Source of the DNA: Aquimarina sp. TRL1
Lineage (GTDB): Bacteria > Bacteroidota > Bacteroidia > Flavobacteriales > Flavobacteriaceae
NCBI RefSeq assembly: GCF_013365535.1
Contig: NZ_CP053590.1
Span: 4,206,501 to 4,270,500, forward strand
Length of the DNA stretch: 64,000 bases
Reading direction: 5' to 3'
Part shown: positions 35,067-42,476 of the stretch, piece by piece
Layout of the letters: each line of letters opens with the position of its first letter
Numbering within the stretch: the stretch's first letter is position 1
The notes under the pieces: model-generated
What the model saw: only the letters and a program-made list of their open reading frames with translations
Told to the model about the DNA's origin: nothing
The model's database searches: none
Program-made: the position numbers and the translations under genes

Positions 35067-35960
35067 GTGAGTTATAAAGTAGGAATATTAGGGGTTGGAG
35101 CCATAGGAACTTTAATGGCTTCTCTTTTATATCCTAATAAAAAGCTCTCTCTTTTCCTATATAATAGAAGCCCGAAACAACAGCTTTCTATATTTAATGA
35201 CAAGAAAGAAAAGAAGATACCTATCCACGTTGAAACTTCTTTACCTGAAAAAAGAAAGCTGGATTTTTTGTGTATTTGTTTAAAAGAGCATCAAGTCAAA
35301 AATGCACATACTTTTTTAACAGGTTTAATAGGTGTAGAAACTAAAGTAATCGTGATTAGAAATGGAATTCATCACAAAGAAGCTTTACTCCCATACACAT
35401 CAGAAAGAAATATTATAGAAGCAGTTATTGATTGTCCGGTACAACCAATTGCAGATGGAAGATATGAGCAACTCAATAAACCAGTTTTAATTATAAATCG
35501 TACCGCATTCAGCGAGCTGTTCATCTCCTTATTTTCTCCAGCTGATATAAAAATTAATTGTATTTTAGATATAAAGACAATTGCCTGGAAAAAACTTTGT
35601 GAAAGTGCCGCTTTGGGAGCTATTCTTTGTTTAGCAGGAGAGAGTTGCTGGATATTCAAAGATCAGAGATTAGTCAATCTACATAAGAAATTATTACAGG
35701 AAGGAGTACAAGTAGCAATTGCAGATGGAGCAGAAATTAAGGAACCCATTTTTATCGAAGCAATACAAACAAAGTTAGTAAACTACCCTCCAGAGAAAGG
35801 GAGTTCTATGCTATCTGACAGAAAAAGAGGAGCTCCCATAGAATTAGGAGCTAAAAATCAGGTGATTTCCTCTTTAGGAAAACAATATGCTATAGAAACA
35901 CCAATTCATGATTTGGTATGTATGCTTTTAGAGAAAACGAATAATAACCCAACTAGTTAA
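35067..35960 (+). CDS. Ketopantoate-reductase-family (ApbA/PanE) oxidoreductase
   Basis: 297 residues starting at GTG 35067. The N-terminal Rossmann fold has GILGVGAIGTLMASLL (NAD(P)H site, GxGxxG) and the ICLKEHQV turn. The C-terminal ApbA_C domain has the catalytic-lysine region TIAWKKLCESAALGAIL and the family signature SSMLSDRKRGAPIEL (about 250-266). PanE reduces 2-ketopantoate to pantoate; several paralogues reduce other 2-keto acids, so the substrate is not certain. Expected cytoplasmic. Ten bases separate it from the next gene. Confidence 0.87.
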   Translation: MSYKVGILGVGAIGTLMASLLYPNKKLSLFLYNRSPKQQLSIFNDKKEKKIPIHVETSLPEKRKLDFLCICLKEHQVKNAHTFLTGLIGVETKVIVIRNGIHHKEALLPYTSERNIIEAVIDCPVQPIADGRYEQLNKPVLIINRTAFSELFISLFSPADIKINCILDIKTIAWKKLCESAALGAILCLAGESCWIFKDQRLVNLHKKLLQEGVQVAIADGAEIKEPIFIEAIQTKLVNYPPEKGSSMLSDRKRGAPIELGAKNQVISSLGKQYAIETPIHDLVCMLLEKTNNNPTS

Positions 35961-35970
35961 AAAATACAGT

Positions 35971-36369
35971 ATGGAAGCCTCTAAAATTTTCAAAAAATTG
36001 TTGGTTCATAAGGCGAATCGATTGTTGATTTATAACGCCCCGGATCATTATGAAGCTATTTGTCATGGAATAAGTTTTGACCGACAATTCACAAATGCTG
36101 AAAAAAATGTTTATGACTTTATTCAAATATTTGCCCAAAAACAGGAAGAACTAGAAGCGGTATTGCCACAAATTATTCCATATGCTACTTATGATGGACT
36201 GTTTTGGATATGTTATCCAAAGGGTACTGGGAATATAAAAAGTAATATCAACAGAAGCACTACATGGGAGGCTTTTTCGTTGATTAATTATAAACCAGTA
36301 ACTCAGGTTGCCATTGATCAAACCTGGACTGCTATGCGGGGAAGACCTGTTGATAGGGTAGGAAAATAA
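35971..36369 (+). CDS. Uncharacterised small protein, WICYPKG/VAID type
   Basis: 132 residues, cytoplasmic, mixed alpha/beta, without cofactor motif. It shows a recurrent pattern known to me from small uncharacterised Bacteroidota proteins: a weak first half (KIFKKLLVHKANRLLIYNAP, FIQIFAQKQEELEAVLPQI), then GLFWICYPKGTGNIKSNINRSTTWEA and TQVAIDQTWTAMRGRPV at the C-terminus. No function is known. It is packed with the PanE-like gene (10 bases) and the flavin-binding protein gene (15 bases), so an operon is likely. Confidence 0.72.
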   Translation: MEASKIFKKLLVHKANRLLIYNAPDHYEAICHGISFDRQFTNAEKNVYDFIQIFAQKQEELEAVLPQIIPYATYDGLFWICYPKGTGNIKSNINRSTTWEAFSLINYKPVTQVAIDQTWTAMRGRPVDRVGK

Positions 36370-36384
36370 TAAATACAAGATTAT

Positions 36385-36840
36385 ATGATTACGACTGCTA
36401 TTAAAGAATCTATTGAAAAAAGTGTACTGTGTTGGCTGGCAACTGCTTCTAAAGAAAATATACCTAATGTTTCCCCAAAAGAAGCTTTTACACACTATAA
36501 TGATGATAGTATTATTATAGCCAATATAGCCTCTCCACAATCGATGCAAAACATCAAAGAAAATGCACGGGTATGTGTTAGCTTTATTGATGTTTTTGTA
36601 CAAAAAGGATTTCAGATAAAAGGAACCGCCCGCCTGATAGATATAACCGATGAAGAATTTAATATGGCGAAGGTACCCTTGCTGGAAATGACAAAAGGAA
36701 AATTTCCTTTTACCTCTATTACGCTTATAAAAGTAGAAAAAGTGAAAAAAATTATAGCCCCTTCGTATATTTTATATCCTGATACTACAGAAGAAGAGCA
36801 GGTTTCCAGTGCTTTAAAAACATATGTGCCAAATAAATAA
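36385..36840 (+). CDS. Pyridoxamine-phosphate-oxidase-fold flavin protein
   Basis: 151 residues. The split-barrel fold shows in LCWLATASKENIPNVSPKEA, DSIIIANIASPQSMQNIKENARVCVSFID and FQIKGTARLID, the usual FMN- or F420-binding scaffold. It is shorter than the true oxidase PdxH and lacks its C-terminal signature, so a reductase or heme/flavin-binding role is possible; the exact reaction is unknown. It ends the operon-like group started by the OsmC gene. Confidence 0.85.
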   Translation: MITTAIKESIEKSVLCWLATASKENIPNVSPKEAFTHYNDDSIIIANIASPQSMQNIKENARVCVSFIDVFVQKGFQIKGTARLIDITDEEFNMAKVPLLEMTKGKFPFTSITLIKVEKVKKIIAPSYILYPDTTEEEQVSSALKTYVPNK

Positions 36841-36917
36841 TGTGATGTAAAGCCTGAAAATTAAAGAATCATTATAATTATTTTTATTTAGACTCATTAT
36901 AAATAAATATAATTTAT

Positions 36918-36976
36918 TAAATTTGTATGCATAGGTAGGTTATGAAGTACATTGATATTGTATCAGTACATAACCT
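36918..36976 (+). promoter_or_regulatory. Promoter box and inverted repeat ahead of the unknown gene / LysR pair
   Basis: TAAATTTG (36918-36925) matches TAnnTTTG. Downstream, in what would be the leader, AGGTTATG (36937-36944) and CATAACCT (36969-36976) form a perfect 8-base inverted repeat with 24 bases between; an inner GTAC pair extends the possible stem. The repeat ends 36 bases before the ATG. It may be an operator or a leader hairpin. Confidence 0.4.
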
Positions 36977-37012
36977 TTACGATTAAAAAGTAAGCTATTT
37001 AATGCTTTTTAT

Positions 37013-37486
37013 ATGGATACGATACATTTTGATATACAAAAATCTAATATAGAAGATTACCTGACGACTGCTATATTTGTTAATAATATAGACCTGAAAG
37101 ACATATTATTTCAGGTAGAACAGTCACAAATTAAAGATCCTTCTCTGATTAATATAGCGGGAGCATATGAAGGAATTTCACCCTACATTGCTTTTCATTT
37201 AAAAAATCACTTTCTAAAGGATACAATTAGGGAGTATCAATATTATGGAGATAGGTTTACGCTCATGGAATATGCCAATACTGGGATTCCAGGGGATCAT
37301 ACAATTACCTGTCAAATAGATATTTGCAAAGATGTGGTGGAATGGAGTAATTTTAAGAATTTCGATTCCCTCACAGCTATTGAATTTGATTATTCGGATA
37401 TTGGAAGTTTTAGATTCGAAAGGAAGCAATACGAAGCTGCTATATCTACCTTATGTAATAACCAGATAAAAGAACTATACGTATGA
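37013..37486 (+). CDS. Unknown protein coupled to a LysR gene
   Basis: 157 residues, cytoplasmic, no membrane helix, signal or known motif; I do not recognise it. The sequence is acidic and alternates short strands and helices (IHFDIQKSNIEDYLTTAIFVNN, ITCQIDICKDVVEWSNF, LTAIEFDYSDIGSFRFERKQ). Its last codons overlap the ATG of the LysR gene by four bases (ATGA), so translation is coupled and a common function is likely, perhaps as a partner or sensor of the regulator. The promoter box at 36918 should drive both. Confidence 0.7.
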   Translation: MDTIHFDIQKSNIEDYLTTAIFVNNIDLKDILFQVEQSQIKDPSLINIAGAYEGISPYIAFHLKNHFLKDTIREYQYYGDRFTLMEYANTGIPGDHTITCQIDICKDVVEWSNFKNFDSLTAIEFDYSDIGSFRFERKQYEAAISTLCNNQIKELYV

Positions 37487-38421
37487 ATTTCAATCAACTA
37501 AAATATATTATTGCAGTTGATAAATTTAAAAACTTTAATCGAGCTGCCATTGAATGTGAAATTGCACAATCTACCTTGAGTAGAGAAGTTCAGCGATTAG
37601 AAAAAGAACATGATATTATTATTTTTGATCGTTCTAGGCAGCCGGTAGTTCCAACCTTAAAAGGAGAAGAGCTTATACAAATGGCAAAAGAAATTCTAAA
37701 GTTAAAGAGAAGGTTCGTAGCTATTGCAGAAACTAAAAAAAACGAAGTAAGTGGTAGTATTAATCTTGCTATTGCCGAAATTTTAGCTCCATATATCACT
37801 CCGGTATTCATTAATTCTATCACCAAAAAATATCCAAAACTAAAAATTAATATCATGGAGCTAAGTGATAGAAAGATAGAAGATGATCTAAGTTCAGAAG
37901 CTATTGATGCAGCTATTATGGTTGCTCCTTCCTTATCACATGATTATCATCAGCAATTTTTGTTTAAGGAATCACTTATTTTATATTCTTCTGACCATCA
38001 ATCTCTAAAAAAGAACAGGGAAAATAATAGCTTTAATTTTAATAGTATAACGCTTCATGAAGATATCAAAGAGCTGTTGCTAAAAATGAATGATGATACC
38101 ATTACTAAATGTATAAATGAAGAGGTGAATGTAACCTATGCCAAAGGAAACTTAGAAACAATTAGAAATGTAATAGATTATAACAAAGGAAGTACCTTAC
38201 TTCCCAAGTTGTCTTTATTGTATATGCGACCTGATGTGATGAATAAGGTATATACATTTTCTGAAAGCTCTCATGAGTTAAAAATTAACCTGATTACATC
38301 CCGTGGTTTTCATAAAAAAAGGATTACCAAAATATTAAGTAACGAAATCAAAGACAATATAAAGAGGGTAAATGGTTTGTATGCGTATTTCAAACCGATG
38401 AGAAGCTGTGTCCCCTCGTAA
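37483..38421 (+). CDS. LysR-family transcriptional regulator
   Basis: 312 residues. The N-terminal helix-turn-helix (about 1-60) reads MNFNQLKYIIAVDKFKNFNRAAIECEIAQSTLSREVQRLEKEHDIIIFDR, slightly divergent from the LysR norm (SxxxLSrxIrxLE). The C-terminal effector domain (about 90-300) has SGSINLAIAEILAPYITPVFINSI, a periplasmic-binding-protein-like fold. LysR proteins usually act as tetramers on direct or inverted repeats beside their target. The tandem repeats at 38684-38721, in front of the MmgE/PrpD operon, are the obvious candidate; the effector is unknown. Followed by a hairpin terminator. Confidence 0.9.
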   Translation: MNFNQLKYIIAVDKFKNFNRAAIECEIAQSTLSREVQRLEKEHDIIIFDRSRQPVVPTLKGEELIQMAKEILKLKRRFVAIAETKKNEVSGSINLAIAEILAPYITPVFINSITKKYPKLKINIMELSDRKIEDDLSSEAIDAAIMVAPSLSHDYHQQFLFKESLILYSSDHQSLKKNRENNSFNFNSITLHEDIKELLLKMNDDTITKCINEEVNVTYAKGNLETIRNVIDYNKGSTLLPKLSLLYMRPDVMNKVYTFSESSHELKINLITSRGFHKKRITKILSNEIKDNIKRVNGLYAYFKPMRSCVPS

Positions 38422-38464
38422 AATTATAAACATTTTAGTCTGAATTTTTTATCCATAGTGTTTG

Positions 38465-38505
38465 TTTCCCTGTTGTAATTTTTTTCAGCAGGGAAATTTT
38501 TATTG
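38465..38505 (+). terminator. Terminator after the LysR gene
   Basis: TTTCCCTGTTG / CAGCAGGGAAA (11 pairs including one G-T, 10-base loop) followed directly by TTTTTATTG: a standard intrinsic terminator. Confidence 0.82.
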
Positions 38506-38789
38506 ACACCACCAAAGGGGATAATATCCTAATGCTTACCCCAGGTAATTTACTTGACGTAATAATTGGAACGAGAGATGATATAAAGCATTCTTTATAA
38601 ATAATGCAATGCTGTCTCAGATGATTAATCACTAAAGATAGTGATGCCTTTGTGTATAAATACATAATTATCATTGAATAAGCAATCGCTTTTTGCTATA
38701 GAGCTAATCGTTTTTTGTTATTAAGAATAATTCTAAATAACCTTACTTTTGAATCAATAAATAACGGTAATTTAAAAAGTTAGTGTAGT
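38506..38789 (+). promoter_or_regulatory. Upstream control region of the MmgE/PrpD operon
   Basis: No gene is credible here. It holds three features: the perfect inverted repeat ATCACTA-AAGA-TAGTGAT (38628-38645); two direct repeats AATCGCTTTTTGCTAT (38684-38699) and AATCGTTTTTTGTTAT (38706-38721), identical at 14 of 16 positions and starting 22 bases apart; and a TACTTTTG -7 box (38744-38751) 38 bases before the ATG. Two sites spaced by two helical turns just upstream of a promoter look like an activator site, possibly for the adjacent LysR protein. Confidence 0.55.
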
Positions 38790-40163
38790 ATGACAGAAGT
38801 TCAAAAATTAGCTACATTTTCTTCAAGTAGAAAATTTAGCGACTTATCCAAAGAAGCCATCAGAGAATTAAAAATACGAGTATTAGACTCTATAGGTTGT
38901 GCGATTGGAGCTTTAGAAGGTGCTCCGGTACGAAGGATTAAAGACCAAATTGAAGATTTTGGAGGAAACCCTTTAGCAACTATGATCGGAGGAAACAAAA
39001 CAGCCCCTGACAGGGCTTCTTTTTATAATTCTGCATTGATACGATATTTAGATTATAACGACAGTTATTTAGCAAAGGGAGAAACATGTCATCCATCTGA
39101 TACTATAGGATCTATTCTGGCAGCAGGACAGTATGCAGATATATCCGGAAAACAGTTTTTGACTGCCGTAGCCATCGCCTATCAGGTACAGTGTCGTCTG
39201 AGTGATGTTGCTCCGGTACGGCATAAAGGTTTTGACCATACTGTACAGGGAGCGTATGGGACTGCAGCAGGAGTCTCATATGCTTTGGGCTTATCACCAG
39301 AAAAAACAGCTAATGCCATTGCTATTGCTGGAACAGCTTACAATGCACTACGTGTAACCAGAACAGGTAATTTGTCGAACTGGAAAGGATTAGCATTTCC
39401 ATCCACAGCTTGGACAGCTACACACGCTGCTTTTTTAGCCATGAGAGGAATCACAGGTCCCGAAGAAGTTTTTGAGGGGAATAAAGGATTCAAAGATAGT
39501 ATTGCCGGAGATTTTTCTATTGATTGGAGTGCAGAAGATTTGGAACGTGTGCGCAAAACAATTATCAAAAAATACAATGCCGAAATTCACTCTCAGTCTA
39601 CCTTAGAAGGAGTCATTGAACTGAGAAATAAATATGCTTTTAATCCAGATGATATAGCATCCATAACCCTACATACATTTGATGTAGCATATCATATTAT
39701 TGGAGGAGGAGAAGAAGGAAGCAAAAAAAATATAAGAACCAAGGAAGAAGCAGACCACAGCTTGCCATATATGATCGCTGCCGCAATTTTGGATGGTAAT
39801 GTACTTCCTCCTCAATATAAACCCGAGCGAATTCTCAAAGAGGATATTCAGACTCTTCTCAAAAAAGTACAGGTATTTGAGAAAAAAGAATATTCCGATA
39901 AATTCCCAGATCAGGAAGCATGTGATGTTACTATCATATTCAAAGATGGGAAAACCCTTCATATTGATAAAGTCGATTATGAAGGGTTTCATACCCGACC
40001 TGCTTCCTGGGATTTTATTTGTGAAAAATTCAATAATCTGTCAAAAGACTTTACAGATCAGGAATTGAGAAATAAAATAATAACCGTCGTACAAAATTTA
40101 GAAGACCACAGTATAAATGATTTAATGAATCTTTTATCTCAGGTAATTCCAGTAGCTATATAA
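38790..40163 (+). CDS. MmgE/PrpD-family protein
   Basis: 457 residues, full length for the family. PrpD dehydrates 2-methylcitrate; MmgE and others act on related hydroxy-acids. Seen: KIRVLDSIGCAIGALEG (N-terminal helix bundle), FYNSALIRYLDYNDSYLAKGETCHPSD with the catalytic-region Asp/His residues, RHKGFDHTVQGAYGTAAGVSYALGLS, and the C-terminal KYNAEIHSQSTLEGVIEL with DHSLPYMIAAAILDG. No methylcitrate synthase or PrpB is near, so a methylcitrate cycle is not indicated. It is followed after 11 bases by the phosphosulfolactate synthase homologue, an unexpected partner. Confidence 0.9.
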   Translation: MTEVQKLATFSSSRKFSDLSKEAIRELKIRVLDSIGCAIGALEGAPVRRIKDQIEDFGGNPLATMIGGNKTAPDRASFYNSALIRYLDYNDSYLAKGETCHPSDTIGSILAAGQYADISGKQFLTAVAIAYQVQCRLSDVAPVRHKGFDHTVQGAYGTAAGVSYALGLSPEKTANAIAIAGTAYNALRVTRTGNLSNWKGLAFPSTAWTATHAAFLAMRGITGPEEVFEGNKGFKDSIAGDFSIDWSAEDLERVRKTIIKKYNAEIHSQSTLEGVIELRNKYAFNPDDIASITLHTFDVAYHIIGGGEEGSKKNIRTKEEADHSLPYMIAAAILDGNVLPPQYKPERILKEDIQTLLKKVQVFEKKEYSDKFPDQEACDVTIIFKDGKTLHIDKVDYEGFHTRPASWDFICEKFNNLSKDFTDQELRNKIITVVQNLEDHSINDLMNLLSQVIPVAI

Positions 40164-40174
40164 AATAAAAAAAT

Positions 40175-41056
40175 ATGTCAGTATCAACAGTATCTCCAAA
40201 TGGAGAAACAGCAACAAAAAAACAAGAAAAATTTATAACTAATCCAATTTCATTCGAATGGTTACAGCGCAACAGCAGAAGTCAGAAACCGAGAAGTACC
40301 GGATTAACAGAAATACGAGCAGCTTACTATTCTAATTTCGGACTGAATTATTTTCAGGATATATTAGAGACTAGTGGGAACTATGTAGATAGTATAAAGT
40401 TTGCCGGAGGATCCTTTACATTTATGAACCCTAAGAAAATAAGAGAAATTAATGATTTGGCACATCAATATGGTACACTAGTTTCTACCGGAGGGTTTAT
40501 AGAATACGTACTGACCAAAGGAAAAGATGCGGTAAAAAAATACATTCATGAATGCAAGGAATTAGGCTTCGATATTATAGAAATATCAACCGGATTTATC
40601 TCAATTCCTACAGATGATTGGCTACGGGTAATAGAAGATGTACAAAAAGCTGGGTTAAAAGCCAAACCCGAAATCGGAATCCAGTTTGGAGCTGGGGGTG
40701 ATAGTACCCAAAGTGAATTAGAAAGTGAAGGGGTTCAGGATGTAGGTTATGCAGTAAAGCAAGCCAAACGATTTATTGATGCCGGAGCTTACATTATTAT
40801 GATAGAGTCAGAAGGAATTACTGAGAATGCTAATCCCTGGCGGGTAGATGTCCCAGCGACTTTTATTAATGAAGTAGGTCTCGAAAATTTAATGTTCGAA
40901 GCAGCAGATCCACAAGTATTCAAATGGTATATAAAAAATTACGGTCCCGAAGTTAATGTATTTGTAGACCATAGCCAGATTGTACAATTAGAATGTACAA
41001 GACAAGGAATCTGGGGAACAAACGATGTATGGGGACGTATTGTTACCTATAAATAA
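40175..41056 (+). CDS. Phosphosulfolactate synthase (ComA)-family protein
   Basis: 293 residues. ComA joins phosphoenolpyruvate and sulfite to phosphosulfolactate in a TIM-barrel without PLP. The family pattern is visible: GLTEIRAAYYSNFGLNYFQDILE, VDSIKFAGGSFTFMNPKKIREINDLAHQYG, STGGFIEYVLTKG, GFDIIEISTGFISIP, KPEIGIQFGAGG (barrel strand with Glu and Gly), IMIESEGITE and FEAADPQVFKWYIKNYGPEVNVFVDHSQIVQLECTRQGIWG. Relatives include plant HSA32 heat-stress proteins and bacterial sulfolactate formers. Coenzyme M is not expected in this organism, so the product may be sulfolactate-like or another addition product. Co-transcribed with PrpD. Confidence 0.85.
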   Translation: MSVSTVSPNGETATKKQEKFITNPISFEWLQRNSRSQKPRSTGLTEIRAAYYSNFGLNYFQDILETSGNYVDSIKFAGGSFTFMNPKKIREINDLAHQYGTLVSTGGFIEYVLTKGKDAVKKYIHECKELGFDIIEISTGFISIPTDDWLRVIEDVQKAGLKAKPEIGIQFGAGGDSTQSELESEGVQDVGYAVKQAKRFIDAGAYIIMIESEGITENANPWRVDVPATFINEVGLENLMFEAADPQVFKWYIKNYGPEVNVFVDHSQIVQLECTRQGIWGTNDVWGRIVTYK

Positions 41057-41111
41057 TACCTATTTTTCACTCAACCACTGTACCGTATGTTACCAACATC
41101 TCTTAAGTGGG

Positions 41112-41139
41112 AAGGAGGCGATAATTCTCTCGCCTCCTT
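41112..41139. terminator. Bidirectional terminator between ComA-like and kinase genes
   Basis: AAGGAGGCGA / TCGCCTCCTT, a perfect GC-rich 10-base-pair stem with an 8-base loop, with TTT on the plus side and AA on the other. It serves the converging ComA-like gene and the sigma-54 kinase gene. Confidence 0.85.
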
Positions 41140-41145
41140 TGTGTA

Positions 41146-42474
41146 TTATAGATAATTAAAACTGAGGACAAAAGTAGTTTTAACAGTATCAGAAGTAAAA
41201 TACATATGACCTTGATGCGCTTCCATAATGGCTTTGGAAAGTGTTAACCCTATACCGGCACCGTCTTTTCTCGTGGTAAAATAAGGAATAAAAACACTGT
41301 CCTTTATCGTATCTGAAATACCACTCCCATTATCAGAAAAGAAAATATTGATCTTACTGTCATTCTGTGAAATCTCAATAGAAATATATGGAGCTTCCGT
41401 TGTCTGAAGAGCATGTATGCTATTTAAAATTAAATTAATAAATACTTGTTCGATTTGTTCCGGATCAATTTGAAGCCAGTAAGGTGTCTCCATATTTTTT
41501 TTAACATTGATGGTATGTTTGTCGAATTGTTGCTGAAATAATGCTACTGTATTTTCTATCAGCTCAGCGATATTCGTCATCTTCTTTTGTGGAAGCGGAA
41601 GCGCAGCTAGTTTTCTATAGGTGTTTACAAAGCGGGTAAGATGCTGTGATCTCTTTTTTATAATGCGCAGTCCTTGCGAAAGTTCATCTACATTTTCGGC
41701 AGTTAACTCATCTAATACAATTCCTTCGAGATTATCCGCCAAACTACTTATAGGAGTAATCGTATTAATAATTTCGTGAGACATCACATTCATGAGCTTA
41801 TACCAGGATTCTTTTTCTTTTTTATCAATTAATTGTTGTACTGTTTCCAGTGAAATAATCTGATATTGAAAATCACTGTTTTGAATTACAGAAGTTTTTA
41901 GATAAAAGGTTTCCGAGGTATTATTAATTTTTAATGTAATGACATGTTTTAAAGAACCCCATTTTTTTGGGTTGATAATCTTTATAAGTTCCGGTATTTT
42001 GGATAAGAGGATGTTCCATTGATACAATTTGGGGATTTTTAGAAAATCACAGAAAGCCTGATTGATTACAAATATTTCGATATTTCCTGTTCTATTTTTT
42101 CGTAGGATAAGCATCCCATTAGGGAGATGCTCAATGATTTTATGAAAGATGATATTTTGAGAAGATTGTATCGTATTATTTTCTTTACTCTTTTCAATCA
42201 ATAGTGCTAATTTGTTATAAACCCCTTGTGTTTTCTTTTGTTGAGAAATTGAGATGGAATAATCCTTGTGTAATAAACAGTCAATAATACATTCGATATC
42301 AACAGTAAGTTTTTTAAGGGCATCAAAAAATAACAAGATTTGTAATATCAGGAGTATTATAAATAATATAAAGGAGACCATGTATCCTTTTTGGTAGAAA
42401 AGAAGGAGTAGCATTCCCGTTCCCAGCAGCAACAGTATACGTAATAGATAAAGGAAGGATTGTTTCTTTGTCAC
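41146..42474 (-). CDS. NtrB/NtrY-like sensor histidine kinase
   Basis: 442 residues. Two membrane helices (about 8-26 and 33-50) without a large periplasmic part, a PAS-like region (about 108-210, IIEHLPNGMLILRKN), then HisKA with His233 in NVMSHEIINTITPISSL and a HATPase_c domain (LILNSIHALQ, FSDNGSGIS, GAGIGLTLSKAIM). The SHEIxNTxTPI sequence is the Bacteroidota NtrB/NtrY variant that pairs with sigma-54 activators. It lies 3 bases after the activator gene and is co-transcribed with it. It probably senses a condition at the envelope and sets activator phosphorylation. Confidence 0.9.
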   Translation of the reverse strand: MTKKQSFLYLLRILLLLGTGMLLLLFYQKGYMVSFILFIILLILQILLFFDALKKLTVDIECIIDCLLHKDYSISISQQKKTQGVYNKLALLIEKSKENNTIQSSQNIIFHKIIEHLPNGMLILRKNRTGNIEIFVINQAFCDFLKIPKLYQWNILLSKIPELIKIINPKKWGSLKHVITLKINNTSETFYLKTSVIQNSDFQYQIISLETVQQLIDKKEKESWYKLMNVMSHEIINTITPISSLADNLEGIVLDELTAENVDELSQGLRIIKKRSQHLTRFVNTYRKLAALPLPQKKMTNIAELIENTVALFQQQFDKHTINVKKNMETPYWLQIDPEQIEQVFINLILNSIHALQTTEAPYISIEISQNDSKINIFFSDNGSGISDTIKDSVFIPYFTTRKDGAGIGLTLSKAIMEAHQGHMYFTSDTVKTTFVLSFNYL

Positions 42475-42476
42475 AA

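Noticed and set aside
36151..36603. 150-codon open frame on the minus strand
   Set aside because: It is a shadow of the WICYPKG protein and flavin-protein genes on the plus strand, which have clear family motifs and operon spacing.
38435..38674. 79-codon open frame on the minus strand between LysR and PrpD
   Set aside because: It runs through the LysR terminator and an inverted repeat, has no recognisable domain, and lies antisense to a region with control features.
38790..40163. Methylcitrate cycle locus
   Set aside because: Only a PrpD-family gene is present; neither methylcitrate synthase nor PrpB lies in the window, and the partner is a ComA homologue.
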